This document shows positions 40,165 through 51,098 of a DNA stretch of 64,000 bases, one piece after another. The position numbers and the translations under genes are program-made. Every line of letters starts with the position of its first letter. Position 1 is the first letter of the stretch. Origin of the DNA: Neurospora crassa OR74A (lineage: Eukaryota > Ascomycota > Sordariomycetes > Sordariales > Sordariaceae); assembly GCF_000182925.2 (NCBI RefSeq), contig NC_026501.1:4319917-4383916 (forward strand), read 5' to 3'. The notes under the pieces are model-generated. The model was not told the DNA's origin. It searched no databases and saw only the letters and a list, made by a program, of their open reading frames with translations.

Positions 40165-43100
40165 AACACATCACCTACAGTCTTGAAACCCTGATGCGAA
40201 CGACACGATACTCACGACGTTTCTATTCGATCGCTCGAAGTTAATGTTGTGTTGAGCCCTCCACGGTACGCCGCCAGCAACTAGAGGCGGTTTGGCCGAC
40301 AAATGGCGACACTACGTCTATAATCAAGTTACTTTCCATGTTGTCTTTATATAATTCTGTATACCCCAATTTTGTATACGCCTATTACATCAAAATGAGG
40401 GATGTTTGAGAAAGGAGGTTCTCTATTTCATTGCTGGAAAAAGAAAATATTCATGATAATGTTTGGTTCCCCGATCGGAAATGGCGGGGCCCTTTTCTCT
40501 TCTCGATTCTGTTCCCATTGCACTTCGAGTCACTCACCTGAGTCCTACTAGCCGGTGGGCAATTTGAATTATGGGGTGTGGCTTCTCATCTTAGACTTAT
40601 GTATGGGGACGAATAATGATTGTCATGTCCAACGCCAAGTCTTCCTTGTGTTTCTATTCCGAAGTCTTCACGCAGGCTGGGTGAAGGGAAAGTGGTGGCA
40701 CCAAGAGTTACGTACGGACTTTACTGTGGCTACACATATATCGCATTTGTACAAAGTAGACGAACATACGTCAGCAGCTGTCACTCCTAGGTATGGCAAA
40801 GGGATCGAGCATCAGCGACGTGTAGTAGAGGCATATCAAGGCGCATTGGCTCAATCTATAAACAGCACTTGCTGTCTCTTACATGGGTGAATGGGCTCAG
40901 CGAACAGGAACCAGACAGATACGGCATGCAAGTTTGTTACTTGATGCCTTCCACGAGCCTCGAGTTGACTTACAAAGCCGTCTGAAGAGAGTAGATAACA
41001 CCATGACCCTGTCAAATCGGGCGCACCAACCGCTGGAAGCAAGTTGACGCGAGATTTGGACCTCTTTTCGGGTTTGAGCTCCGCTGGCAATACTGTGTGA
41101 TGAGTGTTGCCTGCATGGTTTAGACACTGACCATCTGCAGGTACGTCTTTCGCAGACAACATTGCCAGGAAGGTATCACAGGAAGATTGGACAAAATACG
41201 GTCATCAAGAAGGACAATGCACGTCTGACAGGCTTACGAACGAGTTAGTCCTTCCCGACTGCTTTCTCGTACCTACTCGAATCGCCCAGGCACCATCCAC
41301 TACTGTGGCTGGCTTGGAAGAGATCATCATTGACTAAGGCTGCCTCAATGTTAGAGATGCATCCTGGTGATCTTACAGAGGGCAGAATAAATGCGAGAGG
41401 CGGGGTCTTGGAATACACAAGATCAAGCAGAACAACAGCCTATCCATAACTTCCTAAAGTCTTCACCAATGTCAAACATCATGGCATTTCTCTGTTGTGA
41501 ACTTTGGTGCCGTGTAAGTCTGTGATTCTAGACCACGGTGGCCGACCTTGGGGGAAGGTGCTCCTTGGGAGGCTGGGTAGATGTGGTTTGCTGCGGTTTG
41601 CTGCGGTCTGCGTGTACATGGAGAGTGCGTAAGTGCTGAGAATACCTAGAGACTCAAGATTCTATGCCGAATCAATCACCTTACTTTGATATAGAAGAAC
41701 ATCGGTCCGCCCGTTGAGAATGCTTCACGGATCTGTGTCCCAGTGTTCATCACGAAATTTCGCTTCGCGGGGATGGTACATGAGTATCAAGCGGTAGCAT
41801 AGAGCTCAGCGATGAAGCGATCGATTCCCGGTAGGTACCTGAAAGGAAAGCTTGCTTCGTTTTTGGATGTCAGTTTTCACTTATGGGTGTCTCGATAAGA
41901 TAGTCAGTGGCTCTATTCATCACATTATACGAGTAGGTAGACCAGTCACTCATGGACAAACTCCAAACGTTGAACAAGAAGTTCATGTCTGCTTGTATAC
42001 GGTTGAAGTATGCATGCATTCGCTATTGACCTCTTCGCGAGCATATATCAGTATGTATAAGCACACCTGGTCGGTGTTTTCTTGTCCAGCATCCTCAGCA
42101 TCTCGTAAGGTTTTGTATTGTTCTCATCCTTTTGTATTGGGCGTAGGAAAGCTTATGCTGTTGAGTGGTTTTATGATGTTTCTGGGAATGACTCGAGTGG
42201 TGGTGGTGGTGGTGGTGGGAACAAAGAGAAAGATGGAGGAGGAGGAGGAGGAGGAGGAGGAGGAGGAGGAGGAGGAGGAGGAGGAGGAGGAGGAGGAGGA
42301 GGAGGAGGAGGAGGAGGAGGAGGAGGAGGATGAAGTAGGCTTCATCAAAGTCTGGTATTTCCTGCGCGGATCCGGGTTCGCGACGAAATTAGCCAGAAAT
42401 ACAACGACTATCACTAGAGGCATTACATTTTCTTCATCTTCCTTTCCAACTAACACGGCCGCGCATGGCGTTGTTTCCGCTGTACCGAGAGCAGACTCGC
42501 CAGATTTCGGAATACCGCTGACTGCATCCCTATTTGACCTGGGGTGTTCGCTCCGGTACCATTTACAAGCACCACAGTGTTGTATTTAACATGCATTCTT
42601 GTGAAGATTGGACAGGTGCGGTATTGGATGAGCATGTGACGTGTAAGGGGTTGGCGAAAAAGTGCGAGGATCATATGGGAGCGAATTCGGGCCATTTCAA
42701 GGAAGCGTGTTGGGTGGTTAATTCGATGAAGGATTATCATCGGCATGTTAGGAAGTAAATTAGATGAGAGGGAATGAATTATGAAGGATATGTTTCGCTT
42801 TGACATCGATTTGAAAAGGCAAGGAAGAGGGCTGAGGAATTAATATATTGGATAGATCTGGTTCGAACTCGGCTGGCCTTCCGGTTACATGACACCCATT
42901 TGTTCTCTGTTATATGTTCTCTAGAGCCTGATCTCAAATACTCTTACCTTTACCCCATTACCCTGCCCCATACTGTTGATATATATAATTGAATGACATG
43001 GAGATGGTCCCAATCATAGGCATAGTGCGCCTCCCTGTACGTCCTTCGAGTGCCCTTTGACCATCTTCGCATCCAGATACTTATCCACTCGACTTGCAAC

Positions 43101-43221
43101 ATACCACATATACGAGACCCTGAGATGTCACACTCCTCACACGATCAAGGCTGTGAAATGGTAGCTCTCCTCCACATTTCGTAATATCGTATATTCCATC
43201 CACAGAGCCACCTTACTGTTG
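40165..43221. other. Convergent intergenic region, microsatellites, one doubtful exon
   Basis: Three kilobases between two converging genes. It contains (GGT)8 near 42196-42219 and (GGA)32 at 42235-42330. One open stretch (about 42517-42758 +) could be the last exon of a small cysteine-containing protein and is discussed separately. Other ORFs (40555-40890, 40851-41162) are isolated and unconvincing. I see no tRNA. Confidence 0.5.
42235..42330. repeat. (GGA)32 microsatellite
   Basis: Ninety-six bases of perfect GGA, preceded by (GGT)8. It makes long artificial poly-Glu, poly-Gly and poly-Ser ORFs in three frames; none is supported as a gene. Confidence 0.95.
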
Positions 43222-44744
43222 CTACACTTCGGCAAGTGCCTTCGCAAACCGGCCCCAGGTCAACGATCTCGAAATTTGGATAAATTTATCTCCAAGACGA
43301 TGTGACGCTCTTCTCTGCAAGATATGATCTGGTAAAAGTTCCAACAAGCGCTCTTGAAGATGTTTCAGCTTCTCTGGACTCTCAATCTCGTTTATGAACT
43401 TCCATATGAAGAGCCACTCGGCTTTGGGCGGTCTTGCTTTGTATGCATCGTTGTGTTTCTTGAAGAGCAACCTCATGTCTTGAATGTTTGCTCTGACAGG
43501 AGGGGTTTCCATGTCTGCAACGGGGGCTTTCTGCTTCGTGGTGCCGGGCTGCTTGGTCGTGGCAGATGGTCGTTTCTCTCGAGCGGGAAGCGCTTTCTTA
43601 GCTGCGGCGAGAGGCAGCCTGTTCGTGCCATCAAGATGTTGCTGATTTGAGCTGATCGCAGGTAAGTCGATTTTCCTTCGCTTTGGGTTTGCTCTCTTCT
43701 CGACAGAGGGTTCCGAACCCGTGAGATCAAGTGCCGGTGGTAACTCTTTTCTTTTCTGCGCTGCTCTGGTCTTGGAAACTGCCTGAACTAGCTGGCTTGG
43801 GTTGCTTTTGTTGGCCGTATTTTGGGGCGATCTCCAAGGCAGATGGGTTTGGGGCGCTACGACTGTCAGATATTGAGCCGGCTACGGAAGGAATATGACA
43901 ACCTACCTGCTTCAATAAGTGGCACGTTCGAGCCGCTCGTAGCTGTGGTCGGCCGGTCCATAAGTCCCATGAGGTCCGCGCGACGAGAGTGGAGCTGTCT
44001 CAATAATTCCAAGACCTCATGGGAAAGTCCTTGATATGGTGCCAAAGTCTTCTCCATTTCATTTTGGAAAGAGGAGAGTCTCTCATTCGTCTGCGTCTGT
44101 TGTTGCTGCAAATTCCCGATCTTCCCCTGCAGGACTTCGAGTGCCTCAAGGAGGGACATGTTCTGTTGTTGGACGCTTTTCAACCCCCTCATAGCTCCGT
44201 CATACTTTAGTCCCAGATCTGTTTTCAGCCTCGAGACCTTGTCGTCGAGATTGGACAGTGCATAGCCTGCTTGTTCCTTGTTCTGCCTGACATTGGTTTC
44301 TAGTGCGGAAAGCCGGCTTGGAATAGGCTTGAGGTCTCGAAGGGTACTAAAAATCTGATCGTGTGTGGCTCTAAATTCGTTGACGGATGCTGCGCTGGCT
44401 TTCTCTTGACTGGCATGATTCTGCTGAATGGAGGTAATGGAGGCTTTGAGCTGGTCGATCTTCTCGAACACGGTCTGCTTCAGATTGTCGACGATATGGG
44501 TCTGATACTGGGCGCTCAAATAGCCGGTCCATCCGTCAGGCGGATGCTCGTCGATTTCGTCTAAATATTCCTGGTCAAGATCTGCTTCCGGATCGGGCTC
44601 AAGTGGTGACGAAGCCCGAGAGGGTTGTGTCGAAGGCTGCGAGGCTTGGGAAGATAGCAGTGATGACTGTGAGCTGTTGTTGGTACTGGTTGTTTTTTGG
44701 CTAAAGAAGGGCGAGGTCAATTGCGATGCCGAAGCCATTGGCAT
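43222..44744 (-). CDS. Coiled-coil nuclear protein of unknown family (492 aa, two exons)
   Basis: Not a family I recognise. Exon 1 is 43907-44744 and exon 2 is 43222-43862, joined across a 44-bp intron (GTAGGT donor, ATCTGACAG acceptor, phase 1). This keeps the frame open to the stop and replaces three conflicting short ORFs. Layout: Ser/Thr/Gln-rich residues 1-60; an acidic patch (EADLDQEYLDEIDE); a long coiled coil at about 85-250 with many Gln and Leu heptads; a basic region with QKRKE (315-319) and KRANPKRRK (335-343), a likely nuclear signal; and a C-terminal helical domain at 397-492 (WLFIWKFINEIESPEKL, LQERLLELLPDHIL). Coiled coil plus nuclear signal resembles meiotic or chromosome-axis scaffolds such as Mer2/Asy2, but that is a guess. 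The frame stays open upstream of the ATG to 44,868, so an earlier exon may exist. Confidence 0.7.
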
Positions 44745-45168
44745 CAGAGAGTGGCTTTGTGCGATGTCGAAGTCGATGTTGACGGTCCATGTTTCGAGCG
44801 CTGGCCCGACTGGTATGGGGAGGAGACGGACGCATAGAACTCGACCCAGATCATCCCCTCCCGTTTAACCACACAGAGACTGTGCATCCACATATGGAAA
44901 TCTCCATCTCTTGTGTAAGGTTTTGCCTAGGAAGCTGCGACTCTAGCTGCCAGTCACCGATACATATGGCAGGTGCGACATAGTGGTGGGGTGCACCCTC
45001 TTCTTTTCTTCTTTCCCCCCTCCCTATCCAGCATTTCCCACCCTCCTATCCTTTATTTTCCCACAACGACAGATGGCCAGAGCTGTCATACCAATCATCC
45101 ATCCTAAGGACGTGATCATCTCTTGGTACTTGGCTTCGAGGTTTCGGGGGTTCCAGTCCATCACTTAA

Positions 45169-46540
45169 CTAGCCTTCCCAAACATACTCCTGCTTCTCGC
45201 CCTCCAACAGCCCCCTCAACGCCATCCCATAATCCCCCGCATTCGGCGTCCTCAACAGCGTGTGAATGTGAAACTTGGCCGGCTCCTTGTTCGTCAAAAA
45301 CACACCACTATGGTGATCGAACTCAGCAATCACCACAGGGCTCTGAATCCGATAGTAAAAGGCATCATCGTTGCCAAACTCGCCAATCCAGCAAAAATAC
45401 GTCTCCTTATCGAACCATTCCCTGATCTGGCCTAAGCGGATCTCCCTAGCTTGCGCGGGCAGATAAAGCAGGTACTGCTCCAATATTTGCTCCACCAACC
45501 TTTTCTGCTCTTCGGTGAAGCCAGCAACGGAAACCCCCTCGTACGGAACCACGCGGTTGTCCCGGTACGCGCCGCACAAATGTCGCTGGTCGTCGTGATT
45601 CCATCTCCCCTTGGGCATGGCCGGGTCGCGCAGGAGCTTGTACACCTGAGCTTGCCTCTGCTGCTCAGCCGAGAGGCTCTGCATCAGTTGCAACCCCAGC
45701 TTCTCTTCCTCCTGGAGGATACGGGTGCCCTTGTATGGCCCGGCGTCGATCAGGTTCGGCTCTGCGCCGGTGAACCAAGGCGAGATGACCACTTGGGTTT
45801 TGTATAGGAACACGTTCAAACACAGATGGTGGCCATAAAACGAAAAGCCCCATGGCTGGGAAGTGGAAGGGCCGGAGGCGGTTTGGAAGAGTACAAAGTT
45901 GTAACTGAACTCGTTGCAGACGCGCGGGGCTTGGACTAGGTCCCCCAGGAAGCCGTTGATGCGCATGGCGCCAAGGGCTTTGGCGTAACCTTCGGGTGAG
46001 AGCGTGGACTGTAGCACGGCGAGGACGGCGTCCCGGGTGGCGGAAGGGACCTCATCGAGGCGGATCCCTTTGTTGCTGAGCAAGAATTCGGGGTTGGACC
46101 AGGTGCGCCATTCTGGTGAGTCGATGTGGTAGGTCACTGCTGAGCGCTGTTGGGGGGAGAGGAGGGAGAGGAGATTGGTGGTGGCAGAGACGATGGAGTC
46201 GATGGGCATGCCCTCGTCTTGGAGGGTAAAGAGATTGGGGCGGACAGTTCCTGTATTTTTTTTTCATGCAAAAGTTGTGAGTAAATGAATGGACGAGACG
46301 TGTTAAGTGGGGATGGAGGGGGTAAGTGATCTAACCGTCGTTGGTAATCCCCTTGAAGGGATCTTGGAAGAGCTTTCTCCAGTGCAAGTAGAGGCCGTGT
46401 AGCCATGGAGGATTTCCTCCCTTGAGGAACTCCTTTGCGTATTCATGGGCATCTTGCTTTTGCATAGTTGTAAAGCGTGGGATGTTCAGGTCTGGGAGGT
46501 ATTGGCGATACTTGGCGCCATGGCCGCTGTCACTGACCAT
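45169..46540 (-). CDS. DUF3500 domain protein (428 aa, two exons)
   Basis: Exon 1 is 46336-46540 and exon 2 is 45169-46250. The 85-bp intron (GTTAGA donor, ATACAG acceptor, phase 1) joins TNDG to TVRPNLFTLQDEG. This restores the family pattern in which a short N-terminal region leads into a (D/N)GTVRP..LF motif. Further family features are SPQQRSAVTYHIDSPEWRTW and NPEF, GYAKALGAMRINGFLG, the SFYGHHLCLNVFL stretch, WFTGAEP, and a C-terminal RIQSPVVIAEFDHHSGVFL with HIHTLLRTPN. The conserved His/Asp/Glu residues (GHHL, EFDHHSG, HIHT) look like a metal site, but DUF3500 has no established activity. There is no signal peptide or membrane segment. It lies head to tail with the coiled-coil gene, 424 bp apart. 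Confidence 0.85.
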
Positions 46541-47415
46541 CTTGGTGGTGATACTTTATAACCTTGACGCTTGAGAGTGAGAAGGAAGTGTTGAAGTTAA
46601 GGATAGATGGCACTGGTCCGTGATACATCGATTGTTGATAATGTCAACGGCTTGAAGAGGAGAAACGTTTTGAGTCACCACAGACGATCCTCCCCCGATG
46701 GGAAGATGTCTTCATTTAAACCTATCACCCCCAACCAAAAAAAACATTGTGCCTGGCCCATGGGGGCGGTTGAGTTGTCACCGAACCATACTATGTCCCG
46801 TCTTGGTGAAACCTTGACCCGGTTGGTGTGGAAATAGGAAATATTAGCGGACAATATCACCTCCCCCGCACTCAACCGCCCCATAAATTGCCCCTTATCC
46901 CGGGCTTCTTACCCCGTACTGTACACTACAAGAACCATTTCCTCGGCATGGAGAAATTTCACCACAACGGTTATGGCTAGAGGCCTTCCGACGACTGCTG
47001 GCATTGCCCACGTTTTCCTATTCTCTGAATCTTCATATCTCCTCAGGGAGCGAAAACATGGCCGAATTGTCCTGCTGCAGTCACTTATCATGATCTGGTC
47101 AGGGGCAGCGTACCTGATATTCCTTGTCCCAAACCGAATACGTCGAGGACCACGATTGACCCTGGGACTATGCGAGACACATGGAGATGCCTACGATGAA
47201 CAAAAACCCGTGATTTTCATTTCCCTCACAAAAACACACCTAGCATATCCTATCCTGATTTATCCTGCTCACATCCCTCACAGCCATCCCTTCTCGGCTG
47301 GCAACCCCATCCTCATCAAATCACTTTCTCTTCATACTATGAAACGCCCTTTCTTGGAACCCCAAGTCCAGTACTTACAACAATAGCACCATAAAGGACC
47401 GGGTATGCATCCTAT
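46541..47415. other. Intergenic between DUF3500 gene and med16
   Basis: Contains the DUF3500 promoter and the med16 3' flank, both genes being on the minus strand. ORFs 46607-46837 and 46973-47386 (+) and 46675-46884 (-) lack domains and splice partners; not called. Confidence 0.5.
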
Positions 47416-47894
47416 TCACCATCCCTCCGTAGCCCCTTCCCCGCCCGTAGTCTTAGGAACCAACGCCCACCACGCACCACACGCACACTTCCTCTGCTGC
47501 GCCATCACAAACGTGAACCCAGCCCTGTAATGATTACCAGGGAAATCCTCCATGACCGCTGTGCACCGGACACATCTCCGCCACTGATTGCTGGTGTTTT
47601 CAGCAGTGCCGTTGTTGTTGGTGTTCCCTCCTCCTCCTCCTCCTCCTCCTACTCCTCCGTTGGCGGCATTCACACCCACAGCGGCGGCATTATTCCCACC
47701 AGCTGTTTTTGCGTTCCCACTGCTACCGCCGCCGCCGCCGCCCGCCGGGGTGGAAACCCCCTTGAGGTTCGGGGTGGATCCGGTGCCGAGCTCGATCTTG
47801 ATGGAAATCCCGCCACCTGGTGCGAGAGTGCTTTGGCTGGGTGTTTGACCTTCACCCGTACCAGTGATACCTCCTCGTTTACCATCATCTTCAC

Positions 47895-47936
<42 letters not shown>

Positions 47937-50900
47937 CAGTAGCAGCACTACCACCGCCGCTGCCGCCGCCTCCGCCACGGGCATCCCCTGATGAAGTAGG
48001 AAATTGTATCTCCCGCTTTGTAAACACATCAATGTACTTGCGCCTAGCCTTCCTAGCCGCCAAGATCCTCGGATTCTCTTCAATCTCCAGCACCTCATAG
48101 TTGGCAAAATACAGCTTAGCCGGGTCGACATGGCTCTTGAACACCGGCAAAGTTTGGGTGAAGAACTTGAGGAGCACCTCGCGGAAGCAAGGCGGGGGGT
48201 TAGCGCCCAGGAGCATGTCAAGTTCGCAGTGGGCCTGTGCTTTCTTAATAAACTGGTCTTCGGCATTTTGTTGCTGTTGCGGTTGATTTTTGTTTTGTTG
48301 GGGGGATGGATGCTGTTGTTGCGGTTGGTTGTTGCCAGATTGGCGCCGAGAGAGGCTCGCTTGGTAGGCTGTGCGCACGTCCTGGGCGAAACCCTGCAGG
48401 ACCTCATTAAGTTCCTGAACTTTGATCAGAGATGAACTGGTGGCGCGTTGCATCTTTCGGTAGGCAAAGTAGAGGCTGTCGGGAAGGACTTTGCCGCCGC
48501 CGCCGCTACCGTCGTTGTTTTCGGTCTTGAGACGACTGGCTTCCCAGTAGCGAATCGCACGGTTGCTCATGCCTTCGAGGTGGGCTAATCTGCGGCAGGC
48601 GGCCATGATAAAGCCACGAGCTGAGGAGCAGCAGAGGAGATGCAGGGATACATCGCCGCGGGCCCGGAGGAAGTTGGCCAGGTCGGGAAACCTTTTTTGC
48701 TCTTTCAAGATGCTTATGAAGGCCGGGTTGTCGGCGAGGTCGAAGAGGCAGTCAACCATCCACCCTATAAGAGTATGCGCCCATGTGACGCAGCCAACCA
48801 AGACCTCGACGACCTCTGCCTCGTCCAGTGGACTGATCCCGAGGCTCTTGGGAGCGTTGAGCGAAAGGCTCACGAGAACGATGAAGTTTCGCATCTGGAG
48901 TATGAGAAAAGATAACTTTCCTTCAAATGGCCGGGGCCGGAACTCGCCGCGGAAGCCCATGTGGTTGAGGATGCTAAGAGATATTTGGAAGAGAGGGCTT
49001 CGAACCAATGAATCATAATGGCCCTCGTCGGAAAAGTCGAAATTCAGCTTAAGCAGGTTGACTAAATCTTTGACCCAAGAGGCCGCGAATTCTACGTACA
49101 CGTATCAGTATATGGCTGTCTGAGTCGAGGAACTCCAGATATGATCTTACGTGGATTATCGCTGTAGGGACGAGCCAGCGCCAAGATATCATCAAAATTT
49201 ATCGATGTAGTGACGGCCGAGGATAAAGCAAGAGTCAGGGCTGCCATGACAGCGCTTTGCTGGGCTACTGGGTGTTAGCAAAGAACATTCAATAACCATT
49301 TTGAAGGTTAGAACCCACCGCTTTGTAACGCAGTACTGGCATCTGTCAAAGTATATCGCATGCTGTTCCATTTTATATCCCAGTCTTCGGATATTTGCGC
49401 ATAAGAGCAATTCGTCGGCGAGAAGGCAACCTGGAGACCTGGTCAAAGAGGAGTGAGTGGTTAGCGGCGGTGGATGAGTGTTCAAGGACAGTAAAGAGGC
49501 GTACATGGCGTGTCGTTGACGTATTGGAACCCTACGTCATGCGGGCTGAGAACACGGTGAACATTTTGCTCGTTGAATAACTCCATCATAGTAACCCTAT
49601 CGCGATACTGTATGGTGCCATCGCTGAAGGCAAAGCATACTACCTTGCCTAGATACATGACCTGAACAGAAACCACGATTTTGGGTATCACAACCGCGTC
49701 CAGTTTACGTAGGCGGGTCATGGACTATATGTCAAGTTAGCGGCTTAGACTAAGATTTTGTCATGGTTTAAGACGTCTTACATTAGGATTCGTCATACCG
49801 TTTCCGGTGTTCAATTGGGCAAAGGCCGGGTGCAAAGTCTGTGGCTGCTCGCTCACGACTTCCCACCGATCAATGACACTAGTAGGTTCCTGCTCGTACA
49901 GAGACGCGCCTTCCGCTGGTAAGTGAGAGCGTACCGTGAGGACAACGGGGTTATGATGTGCCTGTAGGTTCTTGTCTTTGGGAATCGATGGCAGGAATTC
50001 GATATGGGACAGTTGAGACATGGAGTCATCCAGCACTGCATCGTTGGAATCGTGCTGGAGCAAAGGTGCGACGGCGACATGTTGCTCTGAAATAGATGCG
50101 GTTATAGCTGCGTTTTGTGGGTGTGCCTGCTTCTCGGCAGGCTTGTCGTTTCCCCATGAGATCGTGGCTTTGACAATCCGCAATTGCTTGGAGGCTGTGG
50201 CAAGGGCTATCAAGAGAGCATTTTTGTCATTGCAAAGAGCGGCATGGGTAATTAGATCGTCCGAGGAAGTGATGCTTTCTAGCTCAATGGCAGTCTCCTC
50301 CAGGCGAGTGTTGTTGTTCTGAAACATCAGTCTGAGAAGACCGTTTGTGGTGATGGAGACCAGGGCACTTTTGTTTGTATTAGGATGGTTAGGGCCTGTA
50401 GGCTTTGTGTACGAGCTCTCATACTTGTACAGCCCATCCCCGGGGGTTTTAGCATCTTCGGGCTGAACCCATACTGCAGGCCCGTACATGACGCTTAACT
50501 GTCTTGGATTGAGCAAAGGGAGCCAGTAACAACCGACAACCGCATGAAGGTCGTCGACAGGGTCGGCATCCCACTTCCGGGTGATGAAGGGGCGGTTTAG
50601 ATGGATGGTGAGGCTGAGGATGGTGATGCGGCCGACAGCGTCAACGACAGCGAGCTCGGGAGTCGGGGTGGTGGTGGACCAGGCCAGATGAACAATAGGA
50701 CCAGCCGTCGTATGCATAGGGATAATAGCAGGACCATAAAGGTATGGTTCGCTCAACTCCCAGCCGGCATCCTCTGGACGGCACCTTAGGAAGCGAAACT
50801 CGACCGAGCGGCCATCCTTGGTAATGGAGGCAATGGTACCCTGTCGTGACCATGCAATGGCCTGGTGGCACCCATGGGTTCTCAGATCATCCAGCCGTTG

Positions 50901-51098
50901 GCGTAGGTGCTTGGACGGCATCGGCCTCGGGGCAGACAAGCCATCCAAGGCGGTGTCCACCATGACAGAATCGCCAAAGAGATCAACATCAACATCGTCG
51001 AGGTTCATGGCCGTATCCATGGCGTTCATCTGATCATGGTGTTGGACGTCGATGGAGCCCCCATCCAAGAGCTGGATGGGTATGTCGTGGCCGCTCAT
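47416..51098 (-). CDS. med16: Mediator complex subunit 16 (Med16/Sin4), 1149 aa, five exons
   Basis: Tail-module subunit of Mediator, linking activators to RNA polymerase II in the nucleus. Exons (gene order): 49782-51098, 49505-49724, 49319-49438, 49151-49267, 47416-49091, with introns of 57, 66, 51 and 59 bp, all GT-AG and frame-consistent. The N-terminal part is a WD40-type propeller region (HQAIAWSRQGTIASIT; IVHLAWSTTTPTPELAVVDAVGRI). Exons 2-4 give the family segment TPCLQVAFSPTNCSYAQ. The C-terminal half is helical (FAASWVKDLVNLL, LNHMGFRGEF) and ends in the Med16 Cys-rich finger (WRRCVRCTAVMEDF, then CACGAWWALVPK). Oddities: a Gln-rich patch, then a Gly/Ala/Asn-rich insert just before the finger, with poly-Ala encoded by a triplet repeat. 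Exon 4 has a CAGTAG tandem acceptor, so 1148 aa is also possible. Confidence 0.92.
47898..47949. repeat. CAG/CTG triplet repeat inside med16 (poly-Ala)
   Basis: About eleven CAG triplets in a row, then CAGTAG-type variants, on the + strand. In the minus-strand med16 frame they read as alanine codons (GCT), giving the poly-Ala run before EDDGK. Length variation between strains is likely. Confidence 0.9.

Noticed and set aside
41852-42589. 245-codon ORF with poly-Glu
   Set aside because: Its length comes from the (GGA)32 microsatellite; flanking residues have no recognisable domain and the other two frames are equally open.
42840-42900. GGTTCGAACTC resembling a tRNA B box
   Set aside because: No matching A box or cloverleaf stems could be drawn upstream.
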